A stretch of 64,000 nucleotides of DNA, taken from NCBI GenBank assembly GCA_963971405.1, contig OZ020485.1, positions 12,772,001 through 12,836,000 on the forward strand, read 5' to 3'. Origin of the DNA: Psococerastis gibbosa. Its lineage: Eukaryota > Arthropoda > Insecta > Psocodea > Psocidae. A program made the position numbers and the translations under genes. This document shows positions 11,412 through 20,070 of this stretch, piece after piece (positions within the stretch are counted from its first letter, which is position 1; each line of letters begins with the position of its first letter). A model generated the notes under the pieces. The model did not search any database, was not told the DNA's origin, and saw only the letters and a list, made by a program, of their open reading frames with translations.

Positions 11412-11491
11412 GTCTCCAGATTCAGATCCAGACGCGGATGATAATGACACGAGTAATGCCGAGGAAAATAGCAGTCCCAGTGTTAAAATAA
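9950..11491 (+). CDS. 513-codon Pro/Ser/Asp-rich ORF, viral phosphoprotein-like in character
   Basis: An uninterrupted frame from an ATG at 9950. About the first 487 codons belong to the insert; the last 26 or so read through the right-hand 79-bp duplication in a fortuitous frame. The N-terminal half is low-complexity and probably disordered (runs of Pro, Ser, Asp and Arg; SSDGDSSPPQPPHKRDRSRG). A basic linker (about residues 325-355, many Lys) follows. A more ordered segment of about 90 residues comes next (from KRQSMVRYIVEKVNAILHPS). An acidic tail with SPVNPEDK and DSDDEAQ ends it. Disordered acidic halves around one folded domain resemble phosphoproteins of negative-strand RNA viruses, but no homology was recognised. 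It could also be a gag-like or unknown viral protein. The intact frame suggests youth or selection. Confidence 0.45.
   Translation: MEDPSRQDPPPDGEGPEATPHAPQRGESVNTADAFQALRAAFAPSFPRTPTSITSRVVNPGLLGPNKVGPSAGFQGTDAPIAAYNSMSNAERLAIASSFTLPREEPAPQEEDIFAAVVQQMHRMDASPPSVVGTTSLAQHDVPERQGPRTCDDPSAYTRQVPRPITRAYTRRRAEASTSNDDSSPPGAITVSSDGDSSPPQPPHKRDRSRGPDDNRPPTPVDPSEADTMPVPEVKPLWDGHVAAFGRQVKTDLTRWTNTSPSELRDIEDPLTALLFHVKGVNRTKLGTSHFGPVAKALSDELTRSLDEGGPVPPPKDKQYRPKTQKTGEDDERAGTSKSKKSTPVDKKPDPRLKRQSMVRYIVEKVNAILHPSEKYPLSRTLGILRMGASNPTFVRAFATQFLAKSSYGSLGREKGVGPQKVTLRLWAGSAKSVPRLPLKDSPPSATITVLDDFIENGEDSLSPVNPEDKVAHPAQDSDDEAQRTVTSLQIQIQTRMIMTRVMPRKIAVPVLK
11412..11490. repeat. Right copy of the 79-bp identical direct repeat
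   Basis: This is identical to 9723-9801. It is followed by an A/T-rich tract (11491-11521) similar to, but not the same length as, the tract after the left copy. Confidence 0.8.
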
Positions 11492-11599
11492 AAAAAATAA
11501 AAAAAATAAATAAATAAAAAGGCATAAGTAAAGTCATTTTTGGAGGTATTGCCAAAAGTTGAATCTTATTACTGTAGAGCGTCTTCTTCCAAGCTTTAT

Positions 11600-11835
11600 C
11601 TTGAGCCTGTATGGCACAGCCTAAGGAATTTTAGGAATGTGAGATGACATGAAGGGGTTATTTCCCGGCCTTCATAACCTAGCCATGATCTATTTGCCTA
11701 TCGTGGCAACTTCGGTACCCAGTGAGCGTTTATTCTCAGAAGCTGCAGCTACAATCACCCAAGAAAGAAACCGTTTATTACTGGGCCCCAGCAGGCTGAT
11801 CATTGCGATTGGTATTAACTTACTCCTGGCATACA
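11600..11835 (+). pseudogene. hAT transposase C-terminal dimerisation fragment
   Basis: The frame encodes LHNLAMIYLPIVATSVPSER, then LFSEAAATITQERNRLL, the hallmark dimerisation motif of hAT transposases (ATSVPSERxFS, then RxxL). The coding sequence is interrupted at about 11789 by a 40-base piece that recurs at 58517, part of a small element. Nothing upstream in frame gives a catalytic core, so only the tail survives. Confidence 0.8.
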
Positions 11836-11837
11836 GG

Positions 11838-12108
11838 CATACATTAACTATATTGATGATGAATTATTATTATTTATACCGTATAATTGTAAATTTCAGA
11901 TTGATGATAATGAACCTCAAACCCCGGGCTTAATGGCCGACTGCGTTCAACATGACCTTCAATTTAAAATTGTTCCTAATTCAGGAATTGAGATTGACAA
12001 AGCTGAAGATGAGGATGAAGATTCTTCGGTGCATACAATTTGCGGAAGCCAGGAGGGTTGTCATAACGTTACGATGTGTCCAATTCTGAACCACCATATC
12101 TTACTGTA
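11838..12108 (+). pseudogene. Short open frame of unknown origin
   Basis: An open frame of roughly 88 codons follows the hAT tail (reads YIDDELLLFIPYNCKFQIDD, later an acidic patch EIDKAEDEDEDSS). It looks like coding sequence because it is open and acidic, but no family was recognised. It is probably part of a decayed transposase. Confidence 0.3.
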
Positions 12109-12770
12109 GGACCGATATATACCACAAAGACGTTCACACGTCTTACTCTTGTGCACGAAACTGTTTTGGAACATATCCATAAATTATGGATTCGAGGGGA
12201 AGATGAAATAGTTAGGTCTCCAATGGAAATGGAAACTTTCTGGGTATCATTGAGCTCGTTGCTCAGTATGATACTTTCTTGGCCGAACATCTCAAACTCT
12301 ATGAGAACAAAGGCAAAGGTCATACAAGTTACCTTTCTTCTACAATCTATGAAGAACTCATTGGAATTATGGGGAAAACAATGAGGGAAGAAATAGTAAA
12401 TAGAGTGAAAAGCTGTAAATATTTTTCTATATCTGTTGATTCGACGACGGACGAGGGGCATATTGATCAAATGTGTCAAGTCTTACGGTACCTCGAAGGA
12501 TTTACACCGACAGAACGTTTCTTGACATACATGCCAAATCAAGGACATAAGACAGCTGAAATGATGGAAGGGATTACGAAATTTCTTGCTGACACATCAA
12601 TAGACCTAAATAACTGTCGATCTCAGTCATACGATAACACAAGTGCTATGAGTGACGAATTTGGTGGCTTACGCACATTAACATTAAATATAAATAAGCT
12701 GGCCTTGTGGGTTCCCTGCTGCAACCATTCGCTTAAATCTTGTTGGGACTGATGCGATGGATGAACCCAT
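12076..12770 (+). pseudogene. hAT-like (ZMYM1/DUF4371 type) transposase remnant
   Basis: The best piece (12279-12752) reads AEHLKLYENKGKGHTSYLSS, then REEIVNRVKSCKYFSISVDS, TTDEGHIDQMC, and a block ending NCRSQSYDNTSAMS. This is the DUF4371 region of ZMYM1-like hAT proteins; the Asp of SVDST is part of the catalytic core. Upstream, 12150-12270 carries the preceding segment in two frames (GEDEI, then NGNFLG-IIELVAQYD after a shift), so it is frameshifted. The copy stops after CCNHSL, and no dimerisation domain follows. Confidence 0.8.
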
Positions 12771-12923
12771 TGAAATTTTTGGTATTTCAAATTATAATTT
12801 ATAATTGCTTCAGCTATGGAAAGCTCCATCATACTGGAGGGATTTAGGGGAAGCCATCATACCCATGGGGTGATAATTATATGATGGACTCATTAGTAAG
12901 CAATACACACTGTCATTTTAACA

Positions 12924-14090
12924 TTGGCTACATGTGACTCAACACTGGCCAATCAGCATAGGGAAATAATGTATTTCTTCGTGCATGTTCTTGCAGGAGA
13001 TGGTGACAGTTCGGTGTATAAGACCCTTCTACAGGCCCGTCCTTATGGCTCCTCTGCTGTCATTGAGAAGATCGAGTGCGGGCTTCACCTTCTCAGAAAT
13101 ATGAGGGGCAAAGTGATTGATTTGAAGACCTTTAAGGTGCCTAAAGCTGCCTCTGCTCAAATCCCAAAGAAAATGATGGCAACGCTAAAGCGGCTTATTT
13201 CTTCTTCTGCCCAGAGAATTTCTGTTGCAGTGACTAAAGCTGCCCAGCATTGCCGCACTGAAAACGGGACTTCACAGGAGAAAGAGGGAAGATTGCAAAA
13301 AGGATATAGGAAATATCCAACTTCATCTTTTTGGCAGGCTCTCGGCTTGCAGGTAAGTTCAGGAAGGGAAATTTCCTGCATATTTGTGATTGCCATAACA
13401 ACATCCATTCTTCTATCTTTGAGTAGCTAATTTATATAGTGGCAATAACAATAAAAGGGTTTTGAATATTACTCCTGATGGCGATTCATTTCAAGTCATG
13501 CCTTTCAGTATATTATTCCGTATAATTACCGTTTTAGGTCATACTTCTGCAATGGCGTAGGGCAGAACGGAAATATTGATTTTGTAGACGACCTAAAGAA
13601 GATTGGCTTGTTCTCGGAGTTGACGGTTATTATGAGCAGAGTGAGCGCCAATGCTAGGAGCATTCTCCTCCATCAGAATACCAATGCCCTCGAAACACTC
13701 AACTCGATGGTGAACAAGTTGATTGAGGTGAGAAAATTTGAAAGATCATTAAGATATGCATAATGTCGATGTACGCATTTTATTCACCTGTTGACACCAC
13801 TAATTTTTAAATTTTTTAGGGAAGAGAATTTGTCATTCAAGGCGTGGCAAGTACGTGACTCGAACCAGGTGCTCACTTGCTTCCTTCAATTCCACGAGAT
13901 TGGCAACAGGCTTGCAACACACAATGCAATTGGACAGTCCAGGTGTGTACATCTAATCCCCACATTTACTTATCCAGGTTCTGTTAAATGTACGATACAA
14001 TAATAAATTGATCTATAACATATCGGTATTCTTATTTCAGGAAGTCAAACCAAGAAGTATGGGGATAGAAAAATCTGGAACGTTGAGAGA
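12924..14090 (+). pseudogene. Mutator-like transposase remnant with intron-like gaps
   Basis: The first part (12924-13352) reads VLAGDGDSSVYKTLLQARPY and EKIECGLHLLRNMRGKVIDL, matching the core of arthropod Mutator-like (MULE) transposases. It ends in FWQALGLQ at a consensus splice donor CAG/GTAAGT. A second exon-like block (13538-13728) reads GQNGNIDFVDDLKKIGLFSE and ETLNSMVNKLIE, then GTGAGA. A third (13819-13941) follows TTTTTTAG and carries GREFVIQG. A last block after TTATTTCAG at 14040 reads SQTKKYGDRKIWNVERLKKR, a basic tail. Frames do not all join cleanly, so it is probably dead. The capsid-like element starts immediately after it and may have inserted in it. Confidence 0.7.
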
Positions 14091-14093
14091 TTG

Positions 14094-16292
14094 AAGAAGC
14101 GGAAGCGGCACCCGCGTATGGCGCGCCCACGACGCCCTTGAACCGGTGCATTTTGGGGATTATTCGGTCGTAACGGACCTTTCCACTGATCAGGGCTTCT
14201 GCTCAGTTCCAATTGACCAAGAGGAAGAAGGTGATTTTATATCTAGCTTCCGCGATGGGCTGCCGACGCCGATGATCGTGTCACTTAAGTGGCCCCGATA
14301 ACGGGCATTGGTAGCTATACTAGTAGGCGCACCATAGGCGGAGGGCTCCATGCCCCCGTATTCAATCCGGGAGCGGTAATCCACTACTTCCCAGCGGCCA
14401 TCACGCCTATCACGGGTGCCATGTTGGCTACCAGCCCATCAGTAAGGTGGGAATCCAGTAAATGGCTGGGCAGAATAAGCGAAACCAATCTGTCTGCCTT
14501 TAAGAACGGTGGGGTCATAAACGAACGCGCTGTACATTCCGCCATCGTGCCCTGGCTCCAATATATCAACCCGGCCGATCTCAGGAACGTATCTGGGCTG
14601 GTAGATCTGTCTCCCGATATATACGATAATATGGGGTTTTATGCTAAAGGTATATGGCTAGCGTTGGCCCAAGATCATACAACGTACGTTGGGGGAGTAA
14701 ATGGCAATAACGGGATAGGAGCTATCGCATTCCCCCAAATAGGGATGAACATCGCCCCCGCTCCCGGAGCTAGCTTATATCTGGCTTTGGAGACCGAAAT
14801 CCGTAGGGGAGCGCTAGTATTGCGGGAAGGGAAGGAGTTCTCGGATGCGGAGGTTCTAATTATACAGTGGTTAGCCCAGTCAGGCCGTCGGCTCAATGTA
14901 GCTGCAGGGCAAGTTGCGTCACATATGATGGCGCTGGACTGGCCCGCCATCCCTATATGCGTCATGCATTGGCGGGCTGCCGCGATACCGTTACCAGGAG
15001 CCGCTGATGTATCCCCCCCAACAGCTCTGGGCTTTCATGCGCCGCATAGCTAATGCGAGAAATGAACAGTCGGCATATCAGCGAGCTCTATATTGGGTAA
15101 TGGCTCATAGCGGTCTGCGTTTGGCAGAGGCTGTCCCAGCAGGCCCCCCTCCTGTATATGGGCATGTCTTCCCTAACTTTTCAACTGGGCATGCACACAT
15201 CCCGATGCCTTTCTTTCACAATGTGCTGTACTGCGCATTGAAGATCTTCCCAGCTACATCCCCGCAAAGTATTCTAGATAGTGATGCTTGGGATTCACTT
15301 AGCAATCAAGGCCGCGTGCGCTTAACCACACTCTTCCAGGCGTGCTACAACGCATTCTTTACAACTATGACGGCCAGTCAGGATATAACGCTGCAACACT
15401 TACTGGCCTACCAAGTAAACGTGGCCCCTAACATCTTGCCGGGTAATCTGAACCCACTAATGACTTTAGTGACAGAAACGTCAACACCGCCGGATGAGGC
15501 GACGGGCGCATGCTTGTTAGTAGCTCACCCCCTATCGGGGTTTTCTAGGTTCATGGGTACAAAGGTGCCCTCATGCACATTGTGGGGTGGGAAGTATGGA
15601 TCAGGGGCTCCAGGTGGAATAGTCCTTGCTAACATCCAAAACGGCATTGCGGGCAGGGAATTGGATCGTCCGCCGCAATGGCACAGCCCAGCCGTTGTGG
15701 ACGATTTTCTAATGATCAGGCCTCGAAATGGGCATGGCCAGGTTACACCACCACCGCGGACTTTACACGCGAAGTAATCCAGCTAGGGAGAGTGGCTCGC
15801 AGGGGCTGGCACTCTTGAGGGGCAGTTCGTCGAATACAGCATACTGGCCCACAATGTCTTGTGCCAATACTGGGAGCTGGATGGCAATCGGGTCGACGAT
15901 CTGTACCAACGGGCCCCTGGGTTCGGGGACGCGCCTGACTTGGAATATGGAGCGGCTGTTGTCCCCCACCTGACTTTTGGGCAGCGAACTTCGTACATCA
16001 ACCCTGTTCAGTGACCAGTTACGATTGGGTTGATATGACAGTCAACTGCCCAGCATTGCTCCAGGCTCAAATGAACGCCCCTCTTCTGAGAGCAACAGTG
16101 GATTGGGGTACTAAGCTACTGGACGGAGTAGGCTTGGTCCCCTCTCGAGTGCAACGCCAGCCGGGATCCTATCTGGGATCATCGACCACCCAATTTGCTG
16201 GGTTTATAAGGCGTGCACCATCGACATCGGCAGCGGTCCCGTTTTCCGAAGCGGCTCCGTTGGCTAGTAGCGGGGCAGGGGCAGCCCAGTAA
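14094..16292 (+). pseudogene. Endogenous totivirus-like (Victorivirus-like) capsid gene, decayed
   Basis: About 733 codons' worth of a single capsid-like protein, the usual size of Victorivirus capsids, spread over frames by at least five frameshifts (about 14285, 15010 in a C-run, 15735, 15815 and 16012). Pieces include VWRAHDALEPVHFGDYSVV at the N-terminus, FNPGAVIHYF, GGVNGNNGIGAIAFPQIGMN, VVDDFLMIRPRN and LTFGQRTSYINPV. The C-terminus is Ala/Gly/Ser/Pro-rich and ends GAGAAQ, as in victoriviral capsids. GC content and codon use are higher than the surroundings. The stop codon overlaps the next start as TAATG. Capsids build the particle of double-stranded RNA viruses; here it is a fossil without coding potential. 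The call relies on architecture, composition and remembered family resemblance, not on an alignment. Confidence 0.7.
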
Positions 16293-16465
16293 TGGCTGCA
16301 CACCTCAAGCCACCAAGAGGCCCACTAGAATTGCCCGTCCGCGTTCTAGCGTGGGCCTCCTCCCCCGATAGCTGGGGGGAATATCCAGCTAATGAATATC
16401 ATACACCACCCAGCCTTGTAGCCACCCAACATATATCCGACTCGAAGGACCATGTTGAGGCGTAA
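16292..16465 (+). pseudogene. Truncated start of the second (polymerase) ORF of the totivirus-like element
   Basis: An ATG at 16292 overlaps the capsid stop (TAA at 16290-16292). It opens a frame of 57 codons (begins MAAHLKPPRGPLELPVRVLA, ends DHVEA) closed by TAA at 16463. In victoriviruses the polymerase is translated after termination-reinitiation at such an overlap. Only the N-terminal leader is present, and no polymerase motif remains. The right boundary of the viral insert is therefore near 16466-16497. An 8-base match (TTGAGAGA) at 14083 and 16498 is a weak candidate target duplication. Confidence 0.6.
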
Positions 16466-16970
16466 GTAAGGTGAAGGTAACAGACAACGGCAGAGGCTTG
16501 AGAGAGACTAAATTCTTAATTTAAAAATTAAGAACCTTAAACTATTGTACTTAAAATCTAACACACTAAGATTAAATTCCTTACAAGCTAAACATTTAAC
16601 ACTATTATATACATGGGGTTACAGGCCTGCTGTGTGTGGTCGCTAAACATGAGGGGACCCTTTGCTGCAGGGGCGGCTCCAGCCATGGCCTGATGGCTGA
16701 TTTGGATTTTGTGCGAGGCAATGTAGGCCCGCACACCCCCCCCCCCCCCCCCCGAAAACCTTTTCTGAAACCGTCCCTGGAAGAGACAGATTTCTTATTA
16801 AATTTTATTAAAGAGACAGATTGAAACAGATGATGAAGCAGAAGAATTGGATACGAGCGTCTGTACTCCATCATGGGGACCATATGTTGGCAACCATAAA
16901 GTGTTTTCCTAAACAGGGCAAGGTGGAATTCAGAATCCCAACCTGACTCCATCGCCAAAAGCAATTTATC
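16466..16970. other. Non-coding junction with an 18-C tract
   Basis: No gene. A poly(C) tract of 18 bases sits at 16736-16753, preceded by GGGGCGGCTCC. A short perfect inverted repeat (TTCTTAATTT...) lies near 16513-16536. A fragment at 16830-16960 could be coding remnant but no family was recognised. Confidence 0.5.
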
Positions 16971-16971
16971 G

Positions 16972-17240
16972 GGAGTGTCAGAGTGCGGGTTTACGCTAAG
17001 AAGTGCTGATCGCTACCAATGCCATTTACTGGGATCATGATGATAATTAATAAGTAAGTCATTGGTATATGGCGTTCAAAGGGCCAACAGGCTATGTCAA
17101 CTTAATGACACGCCATGGCGAAGGATGGACACCCTACAGGATATCGGCCTATATTTTATCATACGTTAATAAAATAGTAGCTAAAATGACAAACCAGTTG
17201 GGAGTTGACCCATTATGACTTATCCTCTTAATTCTATATG
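16972..17240 (+). repeat. Copy 1 (5' part only) of an ISL2EU-like transposon family
   Basis: About 240 bases match 18270-18445 and 36895-37150 (blocks AGTGCGGGTTTACGCTAAGA, CACGCCATGGCGAAGGAT and GGATATCGGCCTATATTT in the same order). It stops matching after the ACCCATTATGACT block. Unlike copy 2, the target CTCTCTTACAAC portion is missing here. Confidence 0.7.
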
Positions 17241-17913
17241 CTATGATTTATTCGACGGCAAACAGTCTGAAAAAAAGGTTGAAACGTCCGAAAGTCGGAC
17301 CGGTTATTTAAATTTTTTTAACCAGGCTTTGTTTGGGACATGACCACCACTAGTTTATCAATAGCATTTTTCGAGGAGAATGAACTTTTGTTAAAAAGTG
17401 ATAATATTGATGAATATAAAAATAAATTTCTGTGAGCTAAAAAAATACAAGCATTGGCCAGCCTATTTGCGTCTGTTGGCTTCCCAACTATCACGGATGT
17501 AAGGAAACTTTTTTGTTTGTTTCTTGTACCCAATTTCCCTTTAAAAATAGGGAACTCGCGACGTTCACGCTCCTAGCAGTTAGCATTACAAGGAGAAATT
17601 TGAAAAGTGAACGGAAATATGTGTCTGGCGATCTGAGTATTAATAAGCTCTGGTTAGAAATAGAAATATATATATTGTACAAATACAGGGTTGCCCCCAA
17701 TTACAAAGTACAAAATAAAAGTGTGAATTGATTATATAGATACAGTGATTACTTGATCGGAAATGTAGGTACAGAGAAGAAAATTAATCAAAAAAGTTTT
17801 TCCTTACATGTATGATCATCAGGCAGGACTGAATTTCAAGGTTAAAAGGAGACACTTTCGGATGGTTTTCACTACAAAATTTAACACCGATTTAAGCCCC
17901 CCCCCCCCCCAAA
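17241..17913. other. Decayed transposon-like DNA without a defined gene
   Basis: Short AT-rich open frames occur on both strands but none is supported. A 14-C tract lies at 17897-17910. Confidence 0.5.
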
Positions 17914-18252
17914 ATGGACATGTGCTCTACGTGCCTTTCGTTAACTGAAATAATTTCAGGAGCGAAATCGGCATTTGAAAAAAAAAACTTTATGACCGCC
18001 AAGAGGATCCAGAAGTTAAGAGCGAAGGCATTCTTTACTTTGTTGAAAGAAAAAGCCCCAAAGGAAAGCAACAATGAACGACTACTGAACCTAGTACCCG
18101 AAATCCTTAACCGCACTCTGGTTTTGAATTTAGCACGAGAAGACCTAGACAGGACTTATAGAATCGGCAGGAACAAAATGACAGGGTATGCATGTAGATC
18201 CAAAGAGACTATAGCCAGCAGCACAAGCTTGTTCGCTCGTTCCTATGCATAA
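17914..18252 (+). pseudogene. Chimeric 112-codon fragment, LINE ORF1-like at its end
   Basis: The first part is rich in Lys/Glu (TAKRIQKLRAKAFFTLLKEK) and resembles regions seen beside transposase-like proteins, without a firm match. The end reads REDLDRTYRIGR, like the EDI-R-RIGR motif in the RNA-binding ORF1 of arthropod LINEs. It probably joins pieces of two elements. A real host gene is unlikely. Confidence 0.35.
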
Positions 18253-18260
18253 TTTAATTA

Positions 18261-18462
18261 ATGAGATCGGGCGTGTCACAGAGTGCGGGTTTACGCTAAG
18301 AAGTGCTGATCGCTATCAATGCCATGTACTGGGATCATGATGATAATTAATGAGTAAGCCATTGGTGTATGGCGTTCAAAGGGCCAACAGGCTATGTCAC
18401 CTTATTGACACGCCATAGCGAAGGATCGATACTCTATAGAGTAGTTTGGATGTGATAACTCT
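18261..18462 (+). repeat. Copy 2, left part, of the ISL2EU-like transposon (split by the errantivirus)
   Basis: This matches 36891-37088 closely (from ATGAGATCG to GATAACTCT). The family continues at 27626 after the retroelement. The last four bases CTCT (18459-18462) are the target duplication of that insertion. Confidence 0.85.
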
Positions 18463-18884
18463 TGTAATGTGTATGATTTAATCAAACTATCTTAAGCATA
18501 CTTTACATACATATTTGTAGACCCACAGATACTTTTCCACTCTGATATATTCTAATCTGTATTTACTATTTACTCCATACTTTGGACAGTCCTATGGACA
18601 ATTTAACTTATCTTCTGTATTTTTTCCAGTGAAATAACTTTTCCACTCAGATATATTCTAATCTGTATTTACTACATACTTTGGACAGTCCAAGGGACAA
18701 TTTGCCTTATCTTCCGTATTTTTTCCAGTGAAAGGTAATAAAAAGCAGAAGCAACTCCCAAAAAACTGTCTTCACTCTCTTACTGTTGAACTGAACGTTT
18801 TATTATAAAGTTTATTAATCTCCAGTGTTGTGTTATTACGTTTTTTACATCAACTTGAATAAGCATCGAAGCCCGAACATTACA
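18463..18884 (+). repeat. 5' LTR of the errantivirus-like element
   Basis: 422 bp, starting TGTAATGTGTATG and ending GAACATTACA. It contains two near-identical internal blocks (from CTTTTCCACTC to TTTTTTCCAGTGAAA, about 95-100 bp each). Polymerase II initiation would lie in the second half (TCACTCTCTTACTG region), but I cannot place it exactly. Confidence 0.93.
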
Positions 18885-18886
18885 TT

Positions 18887-18904
18887 TGGTGGCAACGGTG
18901 GGAT
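18887..18904 (+). promoter_or_regulatory. Probable primer-binding site
   Basis: TGGTGGCAACGGTGGGAT begins two bases after the LTR; TGG is the complement of a tRNA CCA end. The cognate tRNA was not identified. Confidence 0.6.
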
Positions 18905-18977
18905 CTTCGCGTAGCTTCTGAAGTTCAAGTGATTGAAAACAAGAAACACTACTGGACAATTCTCACAATACATCAAG

Positions 18978-19000
18978 ATGTATCTCTTATATCTGTGAGT
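18978..19000 (+). promoter_or_regulatory. Upstream ATG and splice donor predicted for env mRNA
   Basis: An ATG at 18978 opens a short hydrophobic frame that runs into the perfect donor GTGAGT at 18995-19000, before the gag start. The donor leaves two bases of a codon. Joined to the acceptor ending at 25031, the env frame is exactly in phase. Errantivirus env is known to come from a spliced RNA. Confidence 0.65.
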
Positions 19001-19068
19001 ACTTAAGCAAATTCTTCCTCCAATTCAAAACTTTAATTCATATCCAATATCCAAAACACTAGTCTACA

Positions 19069-20070
19069 ATGTCAGTTAACGGAGACGATGTCCCGGATGA
19101 GGGATTTAATCAATCTCGAGTGCCAGTCAGCATCCTGAAGAGCCTCATCCCAAAATTCCAAGGAGACCGGAATTCACTCCATGAGTTTATAGATAACTGC
19201 GAAGAAGCAGTTAAACTCGCAACAGATGACCAACAAAATATTATATTTAGACTTATTAAATGTAGTATCTCTGGTAATGCAAGAATGCTCACCCGAAATA
19301 GAACGTTTAATGACTGGCAAAGTCTAAAAGAATTTTTAATAGAGGCCTATGGTGACAAACGATCACACGGTCAATGGCAGCTAGAGCTGAACTCTTGTCG
19401 TCAAAAACCTGACGAACCCATAGTTCAGTACTCAAATCGTATTGAAAAGTGCCTAATAAAACTTATTAATTCCTTAGATGATGATTCAACTTGTAGCGAA
19501 AAGGAAGCAAATTGCAAGCTTTTACAAAGACAAGCTCTCAATGTTTTCATTTCTGGTTTATGGTCGAATAATATAGCCATTTTGGTAAAAACACGACAAC
19601 CAGTCACATTAGAAGATGCAATTAGTATCGCACAAGCCGAAGAATCTGAGATTAAATCCAAAGCTGAAATAAGTCGTTACAAATATCAAACTCAGACTCC
19701 TCAAAACACTAAATCTAAACAATGCACTTATTGTAAAAAATCTGGACATTTGATTTCGGAATGTTATCGCCGTCAAAGCAACAGTCCTAACACTCCTAAT
19801 CCGCAGAAACCAATACATGTAATTAACTCAGGAAATCTCAACATAACACCAAACCAAAATAAAAAAATCTGTAATTATTGCAAAAAACCAGGACATCTTA
19901 TACAAGAATGCCGACGTAGGGCATATAACAATATGAAAAAACAACAGTCAACTTTCGATCAAAATCAACAATCCTCAAGTTCTTTAAACTCCCAACCATC
20001 TCGGAACAGCGCCAATTCTCGGGATGGACAAACAATAAAGGCGCATTTTCAAAACAACAACAACGGCTAA
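19069..20070 (+). CDS. gag: Gag polyprotein of the errantivirus-like element
   Basis: A 333-residue Gag from the ATG at 19069 to the TAA at 20068. The N-terminal two thirds is a capsid-like helical region (KFQGDRNSLHEFIDNCEEAV and YGDKRSHGQWQLELN, as in retrotransposon Gag/CA). Two CCHC zinc knuckles follow: CTYCKKSGHLISEC (about residues 222-235) and CNYCKKPGHLIQEC (about 269-282). The tail is Asn/Gln/Ser-rich. It packages element RNA in virus-like particles. The frame is intact. Pol lies in the -1 frame and overlaps the end of gag. Confidence 0.9.
   Translation: MSVNGDDVPDEGFNQSRVPVSILKSLIPKFQGDRNSLHEFIDNCEEAVKLATDDQQNIIFRLIKCSISGNARMLTRNRTFNDWQSLKEFLIEAYGDKRSHGQWQLELNSCRQKPDEPIVQYSNRIEKCLIKLINSLDDDSTCSEKEANCKLLQRQALNVFISGLWSNNIAILVKTRQPVTLEDAISIAQAEESEIKSKAEISRYKYQTQTPQNTKSKQCTYCKKSGHLISECYRRQSNSPNTPNPQKPIHVINSGNLNITPNQNKKICNYCKKPGHLIQECRRRAYNNMKKQQSTFDQNQQSSSSLNSQPSRNSANSRDGQTIKAHFQNNNNG

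Noticed and set aside
14384-14965. Minus-strand frames opposite the capsid
   Set aside because: Shadows of the capsid coding strand.
14083-16505. TTGAGAGA at both ends of the capsid insert as a target duplication
   Set aside because: Only 8 bases, and the outer boundaries are not independently fixed; kept as a candidate, not a call.
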